Notes: generated from the sequence alone by a model not told the origin. A DNA stretch of 6,621 nt from Clostridia bacterium (GCA_017420845.1 JAFQOC010000361.1:1-6621); one strand, 5' to 3'. Positions 1-6,282 are shown, counted from the stretch's first letter. Numbers and translations: made by a program.

Positions 1-1554
1 GGCGATATCCAGCTTCCCCTCCAGGGTCGCAGGAATGGTCAAAGCCTTTCCGCCCCCCTCCGAGAGTCGGTAGAAGACGTAGCCGTCACCGCTCGCAACG
101 GCGGCATAGCGAATTCCCTCCCGATCACAGCATATGCGTAGGGGCATACCCGGCAGAGGGTAATGAACCCCCTGATAGTAGGCGTAACAGGTGCCGTCAA
201 TCCCCACATAGGTGACGACCCCCATGCTCTCCATCCCCTCGGATGCGGGCATATACCCCGCGTCACCCTCGGCTAATGACGTACAGGTCATGCGCGCAAA
301 GTCGTACAGGAAAATATTGGATCTCATATATTGGGGAATAAACAGTCCCGTTTCCGAGTCGGGAAGCAGGTAGGACACGTAGTAGGGAGCCGTAATGATA
401 GCAGAGGCGTAGTCTTCGGTGATGATGACCGAGGTAGCTAAAGACAAATTTGGCACCTTGTCTGCTTCCATCCCCGTATCCATCGGGATCAGCGTACCCT
501 CGTTCAGATCGCAGAGATAATTGCCGTATCCCATTCCCGTGCGGGGGGATACGATGGTGACGATACAGCGGGTCAGATCCGCGCCGTACTCCACCACGTC
601 CACCACGGGATACTCAAATTTGCCCACTTGCTTTTTCATAAAATCCTTGTGTCCGTCATTGTAATAATCCAGCTCGGGCAAAGCGGATTGGGTGATCTTC
701 TTCTTCTCCGCCAGCTTTTCCATCACGTCTGAGCGGAGCAGGACGGCGCGGTACTGCTCCTCATAATGCTCCATCATACCCGCTCCCATCAAGGGTGAAT
801 AGTACAAAAGGCACTCATCGATCAGGCACGCCAGCGCGGCCTTGGTATAGAGGTCTGTACCCATCAGCATGTCTCCCACCTTGCAGGACAGGCAGACATA
901 CTCGTTCTTGGCAATGTCGTAGTACACGTCGGAGCACGCGGTATGCTCTCCATTGTCGGGACGAAGCTTGATGAGTCCACCCTCCAGGTAATCGGTGATC
1001 TTCATATTGGGCAGGATGGACACCGTGTAGTTCTCTCCCACGCCGTAGATCTGATCGCCCGGGGTTTCTTCCTCGGTATTCTGCGCCGTTTCCTCGGTGC
1101 CGCTCTCACCGTAATCAGTCCCGGTGTTCCCCTCGGTTTCGGTGACAGCAGATAACAGGGAGAAGGAGGGAGTGGAAAGGTGCCGGGAGGACGTACCGCT
1201 GCCGTATGTCAGCGAGGTCAGCTTCAGCTCACCGCTGATCCAAGGAGGGGTAACGCTTTCGGGATCAACAGGCACCGTCGGCCCCGGAATGTCCGTCCCT
1301 CCGTCCAATCCAAGCTGTCCTGTCAACCGCAGAGTAACGGGGAGCACCAACGCCAACGCCACCAGCACTGCCGCCGAGGCGACGAGAATGCGACGCATGG
1401 AGGGGGACAGGTTGAATTTTGCCCGTCGATTCCGAACCTTGAGCGCGGCCAAGACCTCGGGGCTGTCGGTATCCAAGGCTTCTTGAATGATGAGAGGATC
1501 CGTCTCGCCCAGCAGGCGGGACAGACGATCCCGTTGGGTTTCTCTGTATTTCAT
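1..1554 (-). CDS. Putative membrane-bound anti-sigma factor, large uncharacterised outer domain (partial)
   Basis: The frame is open from an ATG at 1554 to the left edge (518 codons, no stop), so the C-terminus is missing. Residues 1-53 form a short charged head rich in Arg and Lys. Residues 54-75 are one hydrophobic helix (MRRILVASAAVLVALALVL), and the basic residues before it place the N-terminus inside. A Thr/Glu/Gly-rich stretch (about 130-165) leads into an outer part with 11 cysteines (207, 221, 224, 243, 248, 330, 348, 424, 456, 475, 476) and many Tyr/Gly strands. No zinc-binding HxxxCxxC anti-sigma motif is present in the head. An AAGGAG precedes the ATG by about 11 bases, and the ATG overlaps the sigma-factor stop (ATGA). 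Anti-sigma function is inferred from this coupling and topology. I do not recognise the outer domain; an unrelated membrane protein remains possible. Confidence 0.75.
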   Translation of the reverse strand, partial: MKYRETQRDRLSRLLGETDPLIIQEALDTDSPEVLAALKVRNRRAKFNLSPSMRRILVASAAVLVALALVLPVTLRLTGQLGLDGGTDIPGPTVPVDPESVTPPWISGELKLTSLTYGSGTSSRHLSTPSFSLLSAVTETEGNTGTDYGESGTEETAQNTEEETPGDQIYGVGENYTVSILPNMKITDYLEGGLIKLRPDNGEHTACSDVYYDIAKNEYVCLSCKVGDMLMGTDLYTKAALACLIDECLLYYSPLMGAGMMEHYEEQYRAVLLRSDVMEKLAEKKKITQSALPELDYYNDGHKDFMKKQVGKFEYPVVDVVEYGADLTRCIVTIVSPRTGMGYGNYLCDLNEGTLIPMDTGMEADKVPNLSLATSVIITEDYASAIITAPYYVSYLLPDSETGLFIPQYMRSNIFLYDFARMTCTSLAEGDAGYMPASEGMESMGVVTYVGIDGTCYAYYQGVHYPLPGMPLRICCDREGIRYAAVASGDGYVFYRLSEGGGKALTIPATLEGKLDIA

Positions 1555-2102
1555 ATCCGAATATTCTCCTTGTATAGGTACTTGCACAGCTTTGCCCGAG
1601 CACGGTAGAGACGGGATGACACCGCATTGGGTCTCATACCAAACCGATCTGCCAGCTCCTCCACCGACTCACAGCGTATGTACCGGCGGATAAACAGCAC
1701 CCGCGTGGTGGGATCCAGCTTCTTCAAAAAGTCGTTGATGGCGGCTGTGATCGCCCCATCATCATCCTCAGCACCGGGCGTATCGGGGACGCCGTCCTCC
1801 AGCTCCGAGAGCATGAGCGTGTAGGGAGCGCTCCGCTTGTCACGGGTGTTGTGACGGTAGCGATCAATGGCAACGCGGCGAGACAGAGAGCAAACGTAAG
1901 CCTCAAGGCAGCGGGGACGCTGAGGCGGAATGCTGTTCCAGACCGCTAAGAGCAGATCGTTGTAGCATTCCTCACGATCCGCCGTGTTCTCCAGCACACC
2001 GCTCATAACGCTGAAAGACAGGCCTCGGTAACGCTTGTCCAACGCCTCCAGGCCCTCCTCACTTCGCTGAAAGAGCAGGTCGATAATGGTCGAGTCTTGC
2101 AT
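1551..2102 (-). CDS. ECF-type RNA polymerase sigma factor (sigma-70 family)
   Basis: This 183-residue protein should direct RNA polymerase to a dedicated promoter set. Region 2 spans about residues 7-90. Its core-binding helix (ADREECYNDLLLAVWNSIP, 41-59) corresponds to the DxEDxxQxxFxxxW pattern of the family, and the stretch at 66-90 is the basic -10-reading part (RRVAIDRYRH). An acidic linker (about 100-117, EDDD) joins it to region 4 (121-183), where SVEELADRFGMRPNAVSSRL is the -35-binding helix-turn-helix. The size is typical of ECF factors, and there is no region 1.1 or 3. The ATG at 2102 is chosen because AAAGGAGG (2109-2116) ends six bases before it. An ATG at 2108 abuts that site, and the longer frame back to 2225 lies upstream of it. 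Its stop overlaps the start of the putative anti-sigma gene, a classic sigma/anti-sigma pair. The regulon is unknown. Confidence 0.92.
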   Translation of the reverse strand: MQDSTIIDLLFQRSEEGLEALDKRYRGLSFSVMSGVLENTADREECYNDLLLAVWNSIPPQRPRCLEAYVCSLSRRVAIDRYRHNTRDKRSAPYTLMLSELEDGVPDTPGAEDDDGAITAAINDFLKKLDPTTRVLFIRRYIRCESVEELADRFGMRPNAVSSRLYRARAKLCKYLYKENIRI

Positions 2103-2108
2103 GACCAT

Positions 2109-2116
2109 CCTCCTTT
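2109..2116 (-). promoter_or_regulatory. Ribosome-binding site deciding the sigma-factor start
   Basis: AAAGGAGG read on the minus strand. It sits six bases from the ATG at 2102 but directly against an in-frame ATG at 2108, so the internal ATG is the plausible start. Confidence 0.85.
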
Positions 2117-2120
2117 CCGT

Positions 2121-2136
2121 GCCCCTCGGAAGGGGC
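2121..2136 (-). promoter_or_regulatory. GC-rich stem-loop just upstream of the sigma-factor RBS
   Basis: Minus-strand RNA would read GCCCCT-TCCG-AGGGGC, a perfect 6-bp stem closed by a four-base loop of the UNCG type. It ends four bases before the AAAGGAGG site. No U-run follows, so it is not a terminator. It could stabilise the mRNA 5' region or influence ribosome access; this is inference. Confidence 0.55.
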
Positions 2137-2209
2137 TCGCATTCTGAGTCGTCTTTTTCCTTCAGATATGGCGGAGAACCATACACTTTTTTGTAAACAT
2201 TTTTTGAAC

Positions 2210-2234
2210 AGCCATTTCCGGACATGGCTTTTTT
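2210..2234 (+). terminator. Possible plus-strand intrinsic terminator, or leader hairpin of the sigma mRNA
   Basis: AGCCAT (2210-2215) pairs with ATGGCT (2224-2229) over an 8-base loop, and a run of six T (2229-2234) follows on the plus strand. No plus-strand gene lies upstream, so it could at most stop antisense reading. On the minus strand the same stem falls inside the predicted sigma-operon leader. The stem is short, so confidence is low. Confidence 0.3.
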
Positions 2235-2251
2235 CTCACCATATAGCTATA

Positions 2252-2280
2252 AATATAGCATATTTTTTTCTTTGGTTCAA
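2252..2280 (-). promoter_or_regulatory. Promoter of the sigma/anti-sigma operon
   Basis: On the minus strand TTGAAC (2275-2280) and TATATT (2252-2257) are separated by exactly 17 bases, with TGC directly before the -10 box (extended -10). This is a housekeeping-type (sigma-A) promoter. Predicted start is near 2245, giving a leader of about 143 nt before the ATG at 2102. Confidence 0.75.
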
Positions 2281-2349
2281 GTTTGCGCCATATTTGTTTA
2301 CGGAATATTCAAAAAACAGAAGATTTAGAAATTATTTTGCAAAAAACTC

Positions 2350-2378
2350 TTTACAATTAGCGGGTTTTATGCTATAAT
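2350..2378 (+). promoter_or_regulatory. Promoter P1 of the two-component/HtrA operon
   Basis: TTTACA (2350-2355), a 17-base spacer and TATAAT (2373-2378) preceded by TGC form a near-consensus extended -10 sigma-A promoter. An A-run at 2341-2346 lies just upstream as a possible UP element. Predicted start is near 2385, so the leader to the regulator ATG is about 150 nt. Confidence 0.85.
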
Positions 2379-2404
2379 AGAGTATGGATATTTGGGTAGA
2401 ACGG

Positions 2405-2459
2405 ATGGGAATATTCTCCAAACATTCATCCAATATTCACACAGTTTCCCTATTCCCAT
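2405..2459 (+). repeat. 9-bp inverted repeat in the regulator leader
   Basis: ATGGGAATA (2405-2413) is matched by TATTCCCAT (2451-2459), a perfect 9-bp pairing around 37 bases. Inside, GGATG (2403-2407) can instead pair with CATCC (2427-2431). The two pairings share bases and exclude each other. They could be an RNA switch or simply flank a protein-binding site. Confidence 0.5.
2414..2451 (+). promoter_or_regulatory. Candidate response-regulator operator (phased TTC direct repeats)
   Basis: TTCTCC (2414), TTCATC (2425) and TTCACA (2436) begin exactly 11 bases apart, and TTCCCT (2446) follows after 10. Tandem hexamers with this period are the usual target of OmpR/PhoB-type regulator dimers, and such a regulator is encoded immediately downstream. 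Autoregulation is inferred. Confidence 0.5.
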
Positions 2460-2461
2460 GA

Positions 2462-2467
2462 TATGAT
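2462..2467 (+). promoter_or_regulatory. Possible second promoter P2 (-10 box)
   Basis: TATGAT begins 11 bases after the last TTC hexamer ends. No good -35 box stands at the right distance, as expected where a bound PhoB-type activator replaces it. Predicted start near 2474, giving a leader of about 64 nt. TACAAT at 2467-2472 is an alternative -10 box. Confidence 0.35.
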
Positions 2468-2537
2468 ACAATCGTATTTTTATTTACCATTGCCATGAAC
2501 GGAGACGTTTGAAAAATTCAGGAGGATGCAAACAACT

Positions 2538-3230
2538 ATGATGGACACAAAGATTCTCGTAGTAGACGACGATCCCAATATCAACGACTTATTGAAAATG
2601 TATTTTGAAAGCGAGGGCTATGAGGTTAAGACCGTTACCGACGGCGCCGAGGGTATCAGCTATTTCAAAATGTATGAGCCCGACCTGGTGCTCCTGGACA
2701 TCATGCTCCCCAAGAAGGACGGCTGGCAGGTCTGCCGCGAGATTCGTGAGATCTCCTCCAAGCCCATCATTATGGTCACAGCTAAGGGTGAGGTTTTCGA
2801 CAAGGTTCTGGGTCTTGAGCTGGGCGCTGACGACTTCGTGGTCAAGCCCTTTGACCTCAAGGAGCTTTCCGCCCGTGTGAAGGCTGTGCTTCGCCGCTAT
2901 CAGGCCCATACCAGCCAGAACGACGACGAGGTCATTCGCTTTGATAACATTGAGATCAGTAAGCTGAAGTATGAGCTCAAGCTGCGGGGCAAGTCCATCG
3001 ACATCCCCCCCAAGGAGCTGGAGCTGCTCTACTTCCTGGCCTCCAACTACAACCGCGTATTCACCCGCGACGCCCTTTTGGACAAGGTCTGGGGCTTTGA
3101 CTATCTGGGCGACTCCCGCACCGTCGACGTCCACGTCAAGCGTCTGCGCGAGAAGCTGGAGGGTGTTTCCGACAAGTGGACCCTCAAGACCGTCTGGGGT
3201 GTCGGCTATAAGTTCGAGCTGTTAGGCTGA
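2538..3230 (+). CDS. OmpR/PhoB-family response regulator
   Basis: This 230-residue protein is a cytoplasmic transcription factor, presumably phosphorylated by the kinase encoded next. The receiver domain (about 3-121) shows the acidic cluster D10-D11-D12, phospho-acceptor D54 in LVLLDIMLPKKDGW, T81 and K103 in VVKPF, so all switch residues are present. A short linker (122-131) leads to a winged-helix domain (132-228) with recognition helix SRTVDVHVKRLREKLE (193-208) and the terminal WGVGYKF wing. The length is typical of the family. AGGAGG at 2520-2525 lies 12 bases before the ATG at 2538. The in-frame ATG at 2526 touches that site and is unlikely to be used; the ATG at 2541 is also possible. 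A direct-repeat operator candidate upstream suggests autoregulation. Its target sequence and signal cannot be read from the protein. Confidence 0.95.
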   Translation: MMDTKILVVDDDPNINDLLKMYFESEGYEVKTVTDGAEGISYFKMYEPDLVLLDIMLPKKDGWQVCREIREISSKPIIMVTAKGEVFDKVLGLELGADDFVVKPFDLKELSARVKAVLRRYQAHTSQNDDEVIRFDNIEISKLKYELKLRGKSIDIPPKELELLYFLASNYNRVFTRDALLDKVWGFDYLGDSRTVDVHVKRLREKLEGVSDKWTLKTVWGVGYKFELLG

Positions 3231-3250
3231 TCTCTATATACGAAAAAATT

Positions 3251-3276
3251 CCCTCGGAGGGCTCTCCCTCCGAGGG
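3251..3276 (+). promoter_or_regulatory. Intercistronic stem-loop overlapping the kinase RBS
   Basis: CCCTCGGAGGG (3251-3261) and CCCTCCGAGGG (3266-3276) form a perfect 11-bp GC-rich stem with loop CTCT. A-rich sequence precedes it, and only a weak T-rich stretch (TATTTTAT) follows. The 3' arm runs directly into GGAG (3277-3280), the kinase ribosome-binding site, so folding could limit kinase translation or partly attenuate transcription. Confidence 0.7.
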
Positions 3277-3288
3277 GGAGTATTTTAT

Positions 3289-4872
3289 ATGTTCAAAAGT
3301 GTATTTGCAAAGTACGTCATCACCTTTGCGGCGCTTCTGTTGGTCAGCTTTCTGCTCCTGCTCTTTCTTGTAAACAGTGTCGTCAATAACCACACCATCC
3401 GCAACGAGCAAAAAAATATCCGTGGGGTAGCAGCCTCCTGTGCCACCAACCTCGCTGAAATGTATGCCGAAAGCGGACAGGCGGATTTTGGAGACTTTAT
3501 CCGAGAGCAAACCAACGGTTCTGCCACTATGGGAACCGCTCGGGTACTGGATGCCATTCTGACCAATTTTGAAGATATGACCGTATATGTCACCGACGAT
3601 GGCGGTGGCTTTCTTTTCTCCACGGGAAAATTTTCCCATACCGCTCCTCCCATCGGATCTCAGATTCTCACGCAGGAGGATCTGTCTCGCCTCCCTTTCC
3701 CATCGACCCATCCGGGCGTATCCCGAAGTGAGGAGGAGACTCTGCCCGACAGTCCCGGTACGTTTCTGACTGAGCACGCGCTGCTCGGTAGCGAACAAAG
3801 CTTTCTGTTCGTTCACCCTGTTTTCAACGGGGAGCATTGCCCGGGCTACGTGGTTGTAACCTCTACCGCCGAGACTCAGGGTAATATGATGAACGCCACC
3901 CTCCGTTCCATGGTGGTGGCCGCCCTGTGGATCATGCTGGCCGCGCTCATTGCCATCTACTTCATCACCGAACGGGTCATTGGCCCGTTGCGGGAAATGA
4001 GCAAGGCAGCCAAGCGTATGGCCGTGGGCCGATTCGACGTTCGCGTTCCCGTCCACGGGAAGGACGAGGTAGCCGAGCTGGCCATTGCCTTCAACCAGAT
4101 GTCCCAGGCACTGGATAATCTGGAACGGATGCGAAACTCCTTTGTGGCCAACGTGTCCCACGATCTTCGTACCCCCATGACCACCATCTCCGGCTTCATC
4201 GACGGCATTCTGGACGGAGTCATCCCTCCCGACCAGCATAGTCACTATCTTCGCGTCGTCTCCACCGAGGTCCGCCGTCTTTCCCGATTGGTCACAGCCC
4301 TGCTGGACGTGTCCCGTCTCCAGGCAGGCGACCGAAAATTCGACATGAAGCCCTTCGACGTTTGTGAGATGGGCCGTCAGATTCTCATTTCCTTTGAACA
4401 GCGGATCGAGGGCAAGGGCTTGGACGTGGAGTTTTCCTGTACGGAGGACCGTATGTTCGTTCTGGCGGACAAGGACGCCATTTACCAGATCCTCTACAAC
4501 ATTTGTGACAACGCCATCAAATTCTCCTATGAGGGGGGCAAGCTCCGCATGGACTTTACCTGGTCCTCGGGAGAATCATCCCGTCACCGCAAGGCGGTGA
4601 TCAAGGTCTACAACGAGGGACAGGGCATTCCCCCGGAGGATATTCCCTTCGTGTTCGAGCGCTTCTATAAGAGCGACAAGAGCCGCGGTCTGGACAAAAG
4701 CGGCGTAGGTCTGGGGATGTTCATCTCCAAAACCATCATCGAGGCCCACGGAGAAACCATTTCGGTATCCAGCGATTACGGCCATAACTGCGAATTCACC
4801 TTTACCCTGGCCCGCACCGAGCCCCCGGCCCCGAAGGGACGTCTCGGTCATACACAAGGAGGCAATCCATGA
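3289..4872 (+). CDS. Sensor histidine kinase (HAMP, HisKA, HATPase)
   Basis: This 527-residue membrane sensor should phosphorylate the regulator encoded 58 bases upstream. TM1 (about 8-31) and TM2 (about 207-227) bracket an outer domain of some 175 residues with two cysteines (C51, C184). The stretches VYVTDDGGGFLFST and FLFVHPVFNGEHCPGYVVV suggest a Cache/PAS-like fold; this is inference. A HAMP linker (228-280) follows. The dimerisation helix carries phospho-acceptor H291 in FVANVSHDLRTPMT. The ATPase domain has N408 in NICDNAIKF, a G1 box NEGQG (442-446), an F box VFERFYK (455-461) and a G2 box GVGLG (472-476). G1 has Asn where Asp is usual, as in some other Firmicute kinases, so activity is not excluded. 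The start ATG is eight bases after GGGGGAG. The stop overlaps the protease start. A Bacillus CssS or streptococcal CiaH type of role is suggested by context only. Confidence 0.95.
   Translation: MFKSVFAKYVITFAALLLVSFLLLLFLVNSVVNNHTIRNEQKNIRGVAASCATNLAEMYAESGQADFGDFIREQTNGSATMGTARVLDAILTNFEDMTVYVTDDGGGFLFSTGKFSHTAPPIGSQILTQEDLSRLPFPSTHPGVSRSEEETLPDSPGTFLTEHALLGSEQSFLFVHPVFNGEHCPGYVVVTSTAETQGNMMNATLRSMVVAALWIMLAALIAIYFITERVIGPLREMSKAAKRMAVGRFDVRVPVHGKDEVAELAIAFNQMSQALDNLERMRNSFVANVSHDLRTPMTTISGFIDGILDGVIPPDQHSHYLRVVSTEVRRLSRLVTALLDVSRLQAGDRKFDMKPFDVCEMGRQILISFEQRIEGKGLDVEFSCTEDRMFVLADKDAIYQILYNICDNAIKFSYEGGKLRMDFTWSSGESSRHRKAVIKVYNEGQGIPPEDIPFVFERFYKSDKSRGLDKSGVGLGMFISKTIIEAHGETISVSSDYGHNCEFTFTLARTEPPAPKGRLGHTQGGNP
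4856..4862 (+). promoter_or_regulatory. Ribosome-binding site of the HtrA-like gene inside the kinase gene
   Basis: AAGGAGG lies in the last codons of the kinase gene, six bases before the ATG that overlaps the kinase stop (ATGA, 4869-4872). Translation of the protease can therefore be coupled to the kinase but also has a strong site of its own. Confidence 0.8.
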
Positions 4873-6215
4873 GCGACTTCCACACCATCCATCCCGAAGA
4901 AAAACCTACCGATGGAGCTCCCGTTTCCTCTACCGATCCGGTTCCGTCGGAGACGGCTTCCCCCAAGGAGACCCATCCCGCCACCTCTGAAGCTATCCCC
5001 CCCTCCTACCGATGGACGTATGCCGATCAGGCCGCCCACGAGAAGGCTATAACCGCCAAAAGAAACCGCCGCGGCATCCTGACCTTTTCCATTGTCCTGT
5101 CAGGCATCTTCCTGATTTCTTTGGGTCTGCTCATCGGTGTTCTGGCCATGGGAAGCGGCGGGGGCGGCTCGGGCGGCAGTATTCTCCGCCCCGGCATCAA
5201 CGATCCCGCGGATCAGCAGGAGGCCGTGGCCGGTGTAGAGCAGGCCAAGCGGTCTGTGGTCATCATTGAAGTCCGCACAGAGAGCGGCGGCGGTACAGGC
5301 ACCGGCATCATCATGACCTCTGACGGCTATATTGCCACAAACCATCATGTCATTGAGAACGGTACCTCCGTCAAGGTCACCTTCTACGACGGCTCCACCG
5401 CGTCAGCCGAAATCATCGGCTCCTCCCCCATGGACGATCTGGCAGTCATCAAGGTGAATCTGACGAATCTTCCCGCGGCCACCTTCGCCCACTCCGATGA
5501 ATGCTACCAAGGCCAGACCGTCTACGCCATCGGCTCCCCCGCCGGTGCGGAATTCGGTTGGACCACTACCCGCGGTATCATTTCCTACGTGAACCGCGAG
5601 GTCAAAATCTACGACGACGACGGAAATCTCCAAAAGAAGCTCCGCCTTCTCCAGACCGACGCCAACGTCAACCCCGGAAATTCCGGCGGTCCCCTCATCA
5701 ATACCGATGGCGAGGTGGTGGGGGTTGTCTCCATGAAGCTGGCCGACGGCTATGAGGGCATGGGCTTTGCCATTCCCTCCGACGGTGCCGTGGAGATACT
5801 GGAGGCCATCATGGAGAAGGGCCATGCCAACGACATCAATTCTTCCCTGTCCCACAAGCGCCCCATGCTGGGCATCACCGGTGTGTACATCACCGCCGAC
5901 GTCTACTATCTCCCCAACGAAACCGGTGTCAAGGCCATTCCCGAAAACGAACTGGATCAGTACGACAAGAGTGAGCTCATTCATTCCGACGTGTCGGGTA
6001 TCTACGTCATGGGATTTGCCGACGGCATGGACGCGGCCACGAAAATGACCCCCGGCGATATCATTACCGCCGCCCAGGGCGAAGAACTGACTTCCATTCA
6101 GCAGCTGTCCGCTATCATCAACGAGTATTACGCGGGGGATACGGTAACCCTGACGGTTTACCGTAACGGCACATACGTCCCCGTGGACATTGTTCTTTCG
6201 GCGCAACCCGACTGA
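4869..6215 (+). CDS. Membrane-anchored HtrA/DegP-like serine protease with PDZ domain
   Basis: This 448-residue protein should degrade or hold misfolded proteins at the outer face of the membrane. Residues 1-47 are a Pro/Ser/Thr/Glu-rich cytoplasmic tail. KRNRR (64-68) precedes one membrane helix (69-94), and a Gly/Ser linker (GSGGGGSGGS, 95-104) joins it to the catalytic domain. The trypsin-like triad is complete: H160 in TNHHVI, D190 in DDLAVIKV and S272 in NPGNSGGPLI. The single PDZ domain (about 331-445) starts RPMLGI and carries an extra charged segment near 355-375, longer than in DegP PDZ1. There is no cleavable signal peptide, so it is an anchored form like Bacillus HtrA. The start is fixed by the AAGGAGG site and the ATGA overlap with the kinase. 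Co-expression with a two-component system recalls CssRS- or CiaRH-controlled htrA, but here the genes share an operon. Confidence 0.95.
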   Translation: MSDFHTIHPEEKPTDGAPVSSTDPVPSETASPKETHPATSEAIPPSYRWTYADQAAHEKAITAKRNRRGILTFSIVLSGIFLISLGLLIGVLAMGSGGGGSGGSILRPGINDPADQQEAVAGVEQAKRSVVIIEVRTESGGGTGTGIIMTSDGYIATNHHVIENGTSVKVTFYDGSTASAEIIGSSPMDDLAVIKVNLTNLPAATFAHSDECYQGQTVYAIGSPAGAEFGWTTTRGIISYVNREVKIYDDDGNLQKKLRLLQTDANVNPGNSGGPLINTDGEVVGVVSMKLADGYEGMGFAIPSDGAVEILEAIMEKGHANDINSSLSHKRPMLGITGVYITADVYYLPNETGVKAIPENELDQYDKSELIHSDVSGIYVMGFADGMDAATKMTPGDIITAAQGEELTSIQQLSAIINEYYAGDTVTLTVYRNGTYVPVDIVLSAQPD

Positions 6216-6253
6216 TTATTCAAAAATAATTTACAGGTTTTTTCAAATACCTA

Positions 6254-6282
6254 TTGCAATTTCGCTCCGAGTATGCTATAAT
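6254..6282 (+). promoter_or_regulatory. secG promoter
   Basis: TTGCAA (6254-6259), 17 bases, then TATAAT (6277-6282) with TGC before it. The 13 bases TATGCTATAATAG (6272-6284) are identical to those of the regulator promoter. Predicted start is near 6289. Confidence 0.85.

Larger units (their letters stand above)
2103..2537. other. Divergent AT-rich regulatory region
   Basis: These 435 bases lack a convincing gene and separate the divergent sigma and two-component operons. They hold one promoter for each strand, whose -35 boxes lie about 70 bp apart, and long leaders on both sides. The stretch between the promoters has A-runs at 2311-2316 and 2341-2346, thirty bases apart, which could bend DNA or act as an UP-like element for the plus-strand promoter. 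A 69-codon plus-strand frame at 2168-2377 is not credible as a gene because it has no ribosome-binding site and spans the minus-strand promoter. Confidence 0.8.

Noticed and set aside
1180..1608. 142-codon plus-strand open frame opposite the anti-sigma gene
   Set aside because: It is antisense to the coupled anti-sigma frame and crosses the sigma/anti-sigma junction, with Arg/Gln-rich composition typical of shadows.
2103..2225. N-terminal extension of the sigma factor to an upstream ATG
   Set aside because: The extension lies upstream of the only good ribosome-binding site, spans the GC stem-loop and resembles no sigma region.
2252..2280. ECF-type autoregulated promoter reading of the sigma-operon promoter (GAAC in the -35)
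   Set aside because: The -10 is a clear extended TATATT of the housekeeping type and no CGT-like ECF -10 stands at the right distance.
2168..2377. 69-codon plus-strand frame in the divergent region
   Set aside because: It is AT-rich with no ribosome-binding site, covers the minus-strand promoter and ends within P1.
3184..4245. 353-codon minus-strand open frame inside the kinase gene
   Set aside because: It is antisense to a complete, motif-bearing kinase, has no family motif, and is explained by GC-rich codon use on the other strand.
5403..6206. 267-codon minus-strand open frame inside the protease gene
   Set aside because: It is a low-complexity Gly/Val/Asp-rich shadow of the HtrA coding strand with no independent ribosome-binding site or motif.
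6215..6243. AT-only stem (ATTATT/AATAAT) followed after a gap by six T, as a terminator for the protease operon
   Set aside because: The stem is only six A-T pairs and the T-run starts seven bases after it, so termination would be weak at best.
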